64,000 nucleotides of DNA from an uncultured Desulfosoma sp. (GTDB taxonomy: Bacteria > Desulfobacterota > Syntrophobacteria > Syntrophobacterales > DSM-9756): positions 1-64,000 of the forward strand of contig CALGPN010000037.1 in assembly GCA_937960435.1 (NCBI GenBank). The letters are read 5' to 3'. The notes below the pieces were generated by a model. It was not told where the DNA came from and ran no database searches. It worked only from the letters and a program-made list of their open reading frames with translations. Shown piece by piece: positions 58,213-64,000 of the stretch. Numbering within the stretch: position 1 is the first letter of the stretch; each line of letters opens with the position of its first letter. Position numbers and translations under genes: made by a program.

Positions 58213-59939
58213 ACCAGTAACATCTCCGAAATTTCTTTGCCTGCCGGCACCATGGGATAAACGCCCTCTTCGGGGTTCACCCAGAAATCCATCATCACCG
58301 GGCGCCGCGTGGAAAAAGCCTCCCGCAAGACCGGCTCCACATCTTCGGGTTTTGTGGCTCGAAGCCCTACCGCTCCGTAGGCGTCGGCCAATTTGACAAA
58401 ATCCGGGGACGCATCCAAACACGTGGCGCAGTAGTTCTTGTTATAGAAAAGCTCCTGCCATTGACGGACCATGCCGAGAAACCTGTTGTTCAAGATGGCG
58501 ATCTTTACCGGCAGGTCATTGCACACGGCCGTCATCATTTCCTGGATGTTCATCTGAATACTGCCGTCCCCGGCCACATCGATCACCAGGCGGTCGGGAA
58601 AAGCGACCTGAGCGCCGATGGCCGCCGGAAGGCCGTAGCCCATGGTGCCCAAGCCTCCAGAGGTGAGCAGGGTGCGGGGTCGGGTGAAATGGAAGTATTG
58701 AGCCGTCCACATCTGGTTTTGGCCCACTTCCGTCGTAATGATGGCATCTTCACTGGCCAGCTCGAAAATTTTTTCCACCACGTACTGCGGCTTGATCCCC
58801 TCCCCTTCCTGCTTGTAGGCCAGAGGATAGGTTTCCCGCCACTGGCGGATCTGATCCAGCCACGGGAACCGGATCTCCTCAAGGTTCTCGATGGGTTCCT
58901 TCTCCACCAGTTCGTTGAGCCGCTGGAGAGCCTTCTTGCAGTCGCCCACGATGGGGATGTCCACGAGAACGTTCTTGCTGATGCTTGTGGGATCCACGTC
59001 GATATGAATAATCTTCGCCTTGGGCGCAAACCCCGATATTTTTCCAGTGACTCGGTCGTCGAAGCGCGCCCCGATGGCAAACAGGACATCGCAGTTCTGC
59101 ACGGCCATATTGGCGCGAAACGTGCCATGCATGCCCAACATGCCCAGCCACAGAGGGTGCAAGACCCTTTCCCCGTTTTCCTTCTTTATAACCGCCGGGA
59201 AGCCTCCTAGGCCCATGAGGGTGGTGGTCACGGGGGCCTGGAGCATTTCCGCAAGGCGCAGCAGCTCTTTGTGGGCGCTGGAGATGATCACACCGCCGCC
59301 GGCGTAGAGCACCGGACGCTTTGCGGTTTTCAGGAGCTCCCACGCTCGATGAATCTGGCCCTGGTGGGGCTCCACCGTCGGCCGGTACCCACGCAGATGT
59401 ACCGCTTTGGGGTAGCGAAATTCCGTCGACGCCTGAATCACATCTTTGGGTAAATCCACGAGCACCGGGCCCGGCCGGCCCGTTCGGGCCAAGTAGAAGG
59501 CTTCCCGAATGATCCGGGCGAGATCGTTGACGTCTTTGACCAGATAATTGTGCTTGGTGCAGGGGCGTGTGATCCCGACGATGTCCACTTCCTGAAAGGC
59601 GTCATTGCCGATGAGCGGCGTCGGGACCTGACCCGTAAAAATCACCATGGGCACCGAATCCATGTAGGCCGTGGCAATGCCGGTAACCGTGTTGGTGGCG
59701 CCGGGGCCGGAAGTGACCAAACAAACGCCCACTTTGCCCGTAGCCCGCGCGTAGCCGTCGGCCATGTGCGCCGCGCCCTGTTCGTGCCGTACCAAAATGT
59801 GACGGATGGGATGGTTGGGCATTTCATGGTAAATGTCCAAGACGGCCCCGCCCGGAAAGCCGAAAATGACCTCGACACCTTCCTTTTTGAGACATTCGAA
59901 AAAAATTTGGGCTCCTGTGAGTTTCATGGGCTTCCTCAA
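58209..59939 (-). CDS. ilvB: Acetolactate synthase large subunit
   Basis: [61 protein letters not shown]. Confidence 0.95.
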   Translation of the reverse strand: MRKPMKLTGAQIFFECLKKEGVEVIFGFPGGAVLDIYHEMPNHPIRHILVRHEQGAAHMADGYARATGKVGVCLVTSGPGATNTVTGIATAYMDSVPMVIFTGQVPTPLIGNDAFQEVDIVGITRPCTKHNYLVKDVNDLARIIREAFYLARTGRPGPVLVDLPKDVIQASTEFRYPKAVHLRGYRPTVEPHQGQIHRAWELLKTAKRPVLYAGGGVIISSAHKELLRLAEMLQAPVTTTLMGLGGFPAVIKKENGERVLHPLWLGMLGMHGTFRANMAVQNCDVLFAIGARFDDRVTGKISGFAPKAKIIHIDVDPTSISKNVLVDIPIVGDCKKALQRLNELVEKEPIENLEEIRFPWLDQIRQWRETYPLAYKQEGEGIKPQYVVEKIFELASEDAIITTEVGQNQMWTAQYFHFTRPRTLLTSGGLGTMGYGLPAAIGAQVAFPDRLVIDVAGDGSIQMNIQEMMTAVCNDLPVKIAILNNRFLGMVRQWQELFYNKNYCATCLDASPDFVKLADAYGAVGLRATKPEDVEPVLREAFSTRRPVMMDFWVNPEEGVYPMVPAGKEISEMLLV

Positions 59940-60048
59940 AAGACCTCGAGGGCACCGGTTGCGGTGGATCGTCGCACGGCACCCCCGCAGAGGGTTTGAT
60001 GGTGGCTAACTTATTTTCTTTCCTCGCCTTTCCTTGTGATGAAAGGTC

Positions 60049-60077
60049 ACCATAGAGAAATTGCGTCTTGGTGTCAA
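60049..60077 (-). promoter_or_regulatory. Sigma70-type promoter upstream of ilvB
   Basis: Minus strand TTGACA-17 bp-TATGGT (60077..60049). Confidence 0.6.
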
Positions 60078-60160
60078 CGCCCACGCATTGACAAACCCTC
60101 GGCGTTGTAAGATGTTGTCTCCGGGTCGGTTGCGCCGAAACTCGCCAAAAGGATAAGGTC

Positions 60161-60637
60161 ATGAAGGTTCAACCTCATTGCGCGGTGACCTTGAGCTATA
60201 CCGTGAAACCCGGCGACGAGGAGCCCTTTCCGTTTCCCACCGGTCCCTTTCGCATGGAATGCCTCGTGGGACACGGCCGCCTGCTGCCGCCCTTGGAACA
60301 GGCCATCATGGGCTTGGATGAGGGAGATCAGGTGGATGTGGATCTGAAGCCCGGCCAATTCGTCGAAGACGCCTCTCCAGGGCGGCTCGTCCCTATACCC
60401 GTGGACAACATTGCCGAGGAAGGCCCACACCCGGAAGGGTCCATTCGTCATCTCATGGACGAAGCCCGACGCCTCCAGCCCTTTCGTGTCGTCAAACACG
60501 ACGGCGCCGTCGTGTGGGCGGATTTCAGCCATCCTTTCGCGGGACGGTCTTTCCGCCTTCGGGTCCGGGTGGAAAAAGTCCGCTGGGCCACGCTGGAAGA
60601 AATCAAAACCGCCGCGCAGTACGGCGCACCTCATTGA
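60161..60637 (+). CDS. FKBP-type peptidyl-prolyl cis-trans isomerase (SlyD-like)
   Basis: VTLSYTVKPGDEEPF, RMECLVGHGRLLPPLEQAIMGLDEGDQVDVDL. Confidence 0.88.
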   Translation: MKVQPHCAVTLSYTVKPGDEEPFPFPTGPFRMECLVGHGRLLPPLEQAIMGLDEGDQVDVDLKPGQFVEDASPGRLVPIPVDNIAEEGPHPEGSIRHLMDEARRLQPFRVVKHDGAVVWADFSHPFAGRSFRLRVRVEKVRWATLEEIKTAAQYGAPH

Positions 60638-60649
60638 GGCCCTGAAAGC

Positions 60650-61294
60650 ATGTTCATGGATCCGGAAAAAGACCTCCTAGGCTCGGATGAACGCAGCCGA
60701 AACGAAGAACTCAGCGCCGTCGCCCGATTCTTTTTCGAGATGGGCATGCTCAAGCGCACGGCCCGTTCGGGATTTCAGTTTTTGGGGACCGGCAAAGAAT
60801 CCGTGGCAGACCACTCCTTTCGGGTCGCCGTCATCGGCTACGCCCTGGCGCGGTTGACCGCGCATCCCGATCCCTATCGAGTCCTGTGCCTGTGCCTGTT
60901 CCATGACGCGCCGGAAGCGCGCACCGGGGATATGAATTACGTGAACAAGCAATATGTGACGGTCCACGAGGCCAAAGCCGTCCGCGATCTCACGAGCCCG
61001 CTTCCTTTCGGGGACGAATTGCGCTCTTTTATCGAAGAATATCGGGAAGGCACTTCGGAAGCGGCCCGGCTGGCCCACGATGCGGACCAGTTGGATCTCT
61101 TGCTGGAACTCAAGCAGCAAAAGGACCTGGGCAACGCCTATGCCGAAGACTGGATCCGATACGCCCTGGAGCGTCTTCAAACCCCGGTGGGTCGGCACAG
61201 CGCCCGGGTCATCCTCGAGACCGATTCCGCCGCGTGGTGGTTCGACGGCCATGACGATTGGTGGGCCAAACCCCGCCGGGAGTCGTCCGAGTGA
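60650..61294 (+). CDS. HD-domain phosphohydrolase (YfbR/5'-nucleotidase-like)
   Basis: VADHSFRVAVIGYALA, LFHDAPEARTGDMNYVNKQYV, ADQLDLLLELKQQ. Confidence 0.88.
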   Translation: MFMDPEKDLLGSDERSRNEELSAVARFFFEMGMLKRTARSGFQFLGTGKESVADHSFRVAVIGYALARLTAHPDPYRVLCLCLFHDAPEARTGDMNYVNKQYVTVHEAKAVRDLTSPLPFGDELRSFIEEYREGTSEAARLAHDADQLDLLLELKQQKDLGNAYAEDWIRYALERLQTPVGRHSARVILETDSAAWWFDGHDDWWAKPRRESSE

Positions 61295-61312
61295 GGTGGA
61301 AGGGCCATTTTT

Positions 61313-61340
61313 GTCGGGGTTCGCTGCGCTCAGCCGGAGC
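61313..61340 (+). repeat. Degenerate dispersed hairpin repeat copy
   Basis: gtcggggttcgctgcgctcagccggagc. Confidence 0.6.
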
Positions 61341-61360
61341 GCGGCTTCACTAGTCCTTCT

Positions 61361-61391
61361 GTTGGGGGTCGCTGCGCTCACCCCAACCTAC
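61361..61391 (+). repeat. Dispersed hairpin repeat copy
   Basis: gttgggggtcgctgcgctcaccccaacctac. Confidence 0.9.
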
Positions 61392-61434
61392 AGCGCTACA
61401 CATCACCCAAACGGTATAAAATGTCCCAACGCGA

Positions 61435-61465
61435 GTTGGGGTTCGCTGCGCTCACCCCAACCTAC
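61435..61465 (+). repeat. Dispersed hairpin repeat copy
   Basis: gttggggttcgctgcgctcaccccaacctac. Confidence 0.9.
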
Positions 61466-61501
61466 GGGTTACCTTGACGTACGCGCTCGCTCGATAATCC
61501 C

Positions 61502-61867
61502 TCATCCCTTCTTTTTGGGTTTGCGGTCCAAGAGGGAAACCACCTTGGCGGGCGCCTCGCCGGAGTCTTTTCGCTGCGGGGCCGACTCGCCCCCTTCCCG
61601 TTCGTCCTCGTCGCCGGGTGACGCACCTTCTTCGGCCGGGGCCTCCACTTTGACCAGGCGCATGGGGTGGCCTCCCATGGTGAATTCTTCGCCGTTGATA
61701 TAAGCTTCCCGCAAAATCCAAGTGACCGTAATGATGGGAACCTGGAGGACCAGCATCTTCACCTGCCACCACTCCGGCTTGGGATCCGGGGATATCTTTT
61801 CAATACGGGCAAAAAACGCTGGCTTCCCTTCGATATGAACCAAAACCAAATCGCCCTCTTTTGTCAT
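61502..61867 (-). CDS. Conserved-looking hypothetical protein (121 aa)
   Basis: Intact ORF, MTKEGDLVLVHIEGKPAFFARIEKISPDPKPEWWQVKMLVLQVP; good coding character. Confidence 0.6.
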   Translation of the reverse strand: MTKEGDLVLVHIEGKPAFFARIEKISPDPKPEWWQVKMLVLQVPIITVTWILREAYINGEEFTMGGHPMRLVKVEAPAEEGASPGDEDEREGGESAPQRKDSGEAPAKVVSLLDRKPKKKG

Positions 61868-61897
61868 GGATCGCGAACTCTCCCTGACCCCTTTTGA

Positions 61898-62839
61898 TTA
61901 CCCGGCTGTTTTGGCAGCCCTTTTCGCTTCATCGATGCGCTCCAACAGGCGCCGGATCCTTTCTCCGGCCCGAAGCCCATCCACCCATTCCCTTGGAAGA
62001 CCCGCATAGCCATGGTGCGCTCCCAAAACCATCCCCACCAGAAGGCCGCGGCCCGCCGAGTCCCCTCCGGCCATGACATTCTGGATGAGTCCCTCGCGGA
62101 GATCTTCGGCGTAGCGCACAATGAGATGCACCACGGACGGAAAGGCCCCGTCCACCGCACAGCTTTGCCCGAAGTCCAGAACCGCCGCTTCCGTTTCCAT
62201 GGAAGCGCTTTCCAGCCCATGCCGCACGGAGGTCGCCAAAGGACCCTGAAGGGACATCTCGTAAAGCACGGCTTCCAGAGCGTCTCCCGGCGGGCTTCCT
62301 GCAAGAACATGGAGAGTCACCCGGGCGAAATATGCCGCCGCCGTGAGCACCATCGGGTGATTGTGGGTCATGGCCGTCTGCGCCTCAACCGCCGCCACGC
62401 ATTCTTGGGGATCGTCCCGATAGGCGTAAAGGACCGGAGCCATCCGCCCAGCGCCCGCCAGGTCCGACGACGAGGACCCCGAGGCGTCGGGACCATGGCC
62501 CTCGCCGAATCGCTGCAGCGTCGCCTTCGTGGCCTTATCCACATAGCCTCCGTAATCTTTGAACAGATTTCGCCATCTCGAGGCGAAATCCGAAAGATGG
62601 AAGCGCCCGCCGTTTTCCGCCACAGATTCCAAGAGAACGAGCATCTGATCGCCATAATGGGTCAAATCCCCGGCTCCTTTTCCGGGATGATAGGAATCCG
62701 GCCCCGGCGTCACGTAGTGCTCCACACGTCCGAATCGTTTTCGAATGACCGCCGGGTCGTAGATCCAATGCGCTCCCAGGGCCAAGGCATCGGCGGCAAA
62801 GGCCGCCCACAACATTCCATGAGCTCTATCGTCCATCAT
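61898..62839 (-). CDS. ADP-ribosylglycohydrolase (DraG) family protein
   Basis: GMLWAAFAADALALGAHWIYDP, THYGDQMLVLLES, GGDSAGRGLLVGMVLGAHHG. Confidence 0.85.
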   Translation of the reverse strand: MMDDRAHGMLWAAFAADALALGAHWIYDPAVIRKRFGRVEHYVTPGPDSYHPGKGAGDLTHYGDQMLVLLESVAENGGRFHLSDFASRWRNLFKDYGGYVDKATKATLQRFGEGHGPDASGSSSSDLAGAGRMAPVLYAYRDDPQECVAAVEAQTAMTHNHPMVLTAAAYFARVTLHVLAGSPPGDALEAVLYEMSLQGPLATSVRHGLESASMETEAAVLDFGQSCAVDGAFPSVVHLIVRYAEDLREGLIQNVMAGGDSAGRGLLVGMVLGAHHGYAGLPREWVDGLRAGERIRRLLERIDEAKRAAKTAG

Positions 62840-62940
62840 GAGTTTTCTGCGCCTTTAATTTGTGCTTCGGGTTGGCATTCCGGGGACTGGGTCCCCCACG
62901 GTCCGGATTTCCACGAACGGCCGCGCGTCATACCGACGGC

Positions 62941-64000
62941 CTAGGGCCATTGTGCCTGCATGGCCAGGACATGGCGGCAGCAGCGGTGATGATACGTCAC
63001 ATCCACTCCATAACGCGACTGGAGCCTTTCGTCCATGAGGAATTGCCCCGTTGGAACATCTTCTACGAGACAGCCTTGATGGAGGACCAGGGCACGGTCC
63101 GTGAGTGCGGACACAAAGCAGAGGTCGTGACTAATGAGGATCAGGGTGGTGCGAAGTTCGTCCAAAATTTTAAGAAGCCGCTCTTCGTTTTCCGGGTCCA
63201 GATTGGCCGTCGGTTCGTCCAAAATGAGCACCTGAGGGTCCATGGCGAGAACGGCCGCAAGGGACAGTCTTTTTTTCTCGCCGCCGCTCAGGTGGTGAGG
63301 CACCCGATTCTCCATGCCTTCCAAACCGACTCGGGCCAGCGCCTCGTGGACCCGGCGGCGCAGATCGGCGCCTTTCATCCCCAAGTGTTTGAGCCCGAAG
63401 GCCACTTCATCAAAGACATTGGAGGAGACCACCTGGTCCATGGAATCCTGAAAGACAATCCCCACATGGCGCCACAAATCTTTCCGCAACCTCCCGCGGA
63501 CGACCTCCCCGCGGAAACGGTAGGTCCCGAAGCCGCTCCGAATTCCCACAAGCACCGAAGCCAATGTAGATTTTCCCGCACCGTTTTCCCCAAGCAGGGC
63601 GATGCGCTCCCCCTCGTGGACATGAAACGAAAGACGCCGAAGCCCCCACGTGCCGTCCGCGTAGCGAAAGGAGTAATCTTCAAGCTCCATCAAGGGGGTT
63701 CGAGAGGCTCCGCAGCCCTCAGGGGTAGATCGAAGGGATGCCGGATGCCCGTGGGCGGCGGCTGGATTTTCCGGAGTGTCTTGGGCGGGGGAATCCATGC
63801 AGCACCGAAAACGGAATGTGAAATCCAACCCGTGTTCCCTCAGGGAGGGGCGGTGGGCGATCAGGGCGTCAAAATCGGTGTCGTGGTGCAAAGCCCCTCG
63901 TTGCAGCACTACGGCCCGGCGACACAATTCGTAAAGGAACAAAAGGTCGTGGCTGATACAAAGAAGTGTTCCCGAAAACCCGCTCAGCACTTCAAGAAGC
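62941..64000 (-). CDS. Tandem-ATPase ECF/CbiO-type ABC protein (5' end outside window)
   Basis: C-terminal remnant of one NBD (LLCISHDLLFLYELCRRAVVLQRG) followed by a full NBD (GENGAGKST, LSGGEKKRLSLAAVLAMDPQVLILDEPT). Confidence 0.82.
   Translation of the reverse strand, partial: LLEVLSGFSGTLLCISHDLLFLYELCRRAVVLQRGALHHDTDFDALIAHRPSLREHGLDFTFRFRCCMDSPAQDTPENPAAAHGHPASLRSTPEGCGASRTPLMELEDYSFRYADGTWGLRRLSFHVHEGERIALLGENGAGKSTLASVLVGIRSGFGTYRFRGEVVRGRLRKDLWRHVGIVFQDSMDQVVSSNVFDEVAFGLKHLGMKGADLRRRVHEALARVGLEGMENRVPHHLSGGEKKRLSLAAVLAMDPQVLILDEPTANLDPENEERLLKILDELRTTLILISHDLCFVSALTDRALVLHQGCLVEDVPTGQFLMDERLQSRYGVDVTYHHRCCRHVLAMQAQWP

Noticed and set aside
59940-60160. Leader-peptide attenuator upstream of ilvB (short frame MVTFHHKERRGKKIS)
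   Set aside because: Its ATG lies within the predicted -10 element, there is no Leu/Ile/Val run, and no terminator/antiterminator pair was found.
1-64000. CRISPR arrays, tRNA/rRNA genes, intact IS elements or prophage modules
   Set aside because: No regularly spaced direct repeats with unique spacers, no cloverleaf or rRNA signatures, and no transposase/integrase frames seen; the only periodic repeats are the 66-bp leader triplication and the 12-bp TolC repeat.

Overview
This 64 kb window looks like chromosomal DNA from a GC-rich, probably deltaproteobacterial sulfate-reducer-like organism (inferred from gene content and order). It is densely coding and I found no rRNA, tRNA, CRISPR array or intact transposon. 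Main blocks: Sir2 deacylase/ATP-grasp pair; heterodimeric ABC exporter; TSUP permease; a dynamin-like GTPase and cation/proton antiporter preceded by what I read as a fluoride (crcB-type) riboswitch with its own promoter and intrinsic terminator; LysR/molybdopterin oxidoreductase/TorD/4Fe-4S operon; RND tripartite efflux operon; rhodanese/CDF-MauE fusion/thioredoxin/CcdA operon; an arsenic-type island (ACR3, COG0701 permease, ArsC, Fe-S, DGC, two small thioredoxins, ArsR); M16C peptidase; coaD; UspA/ArsR; rsmD; an asd-leuD-leuC-pssA-psd-ilvC-ilvN-ilvB gene train; SlyD-type PPIase; an ADP-ribosylglycohydrolase; and a tandem-ATPase ECF-type protein cut by the window edge. The strongest unusual signals are (1) the fluoride riboswitch placed in front of a dynamin-like GTPase rather than a recognised fluoride exporter, (2) an exact 66-bp triplication of hairpin plus ribosome-binding region immediately before the antiporter in the same unit, (3) a dispersed GTTGGGGTTCGCTKCGCTCACCCCAACCTAC hairpin repeat present in a single orientation across the window, and (4) a CDF transporter fused to a MauE/DoxX-like domain and translationally coupled to a thioredoxin. 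All family calls are from reading motifs by eye; no database search was run.
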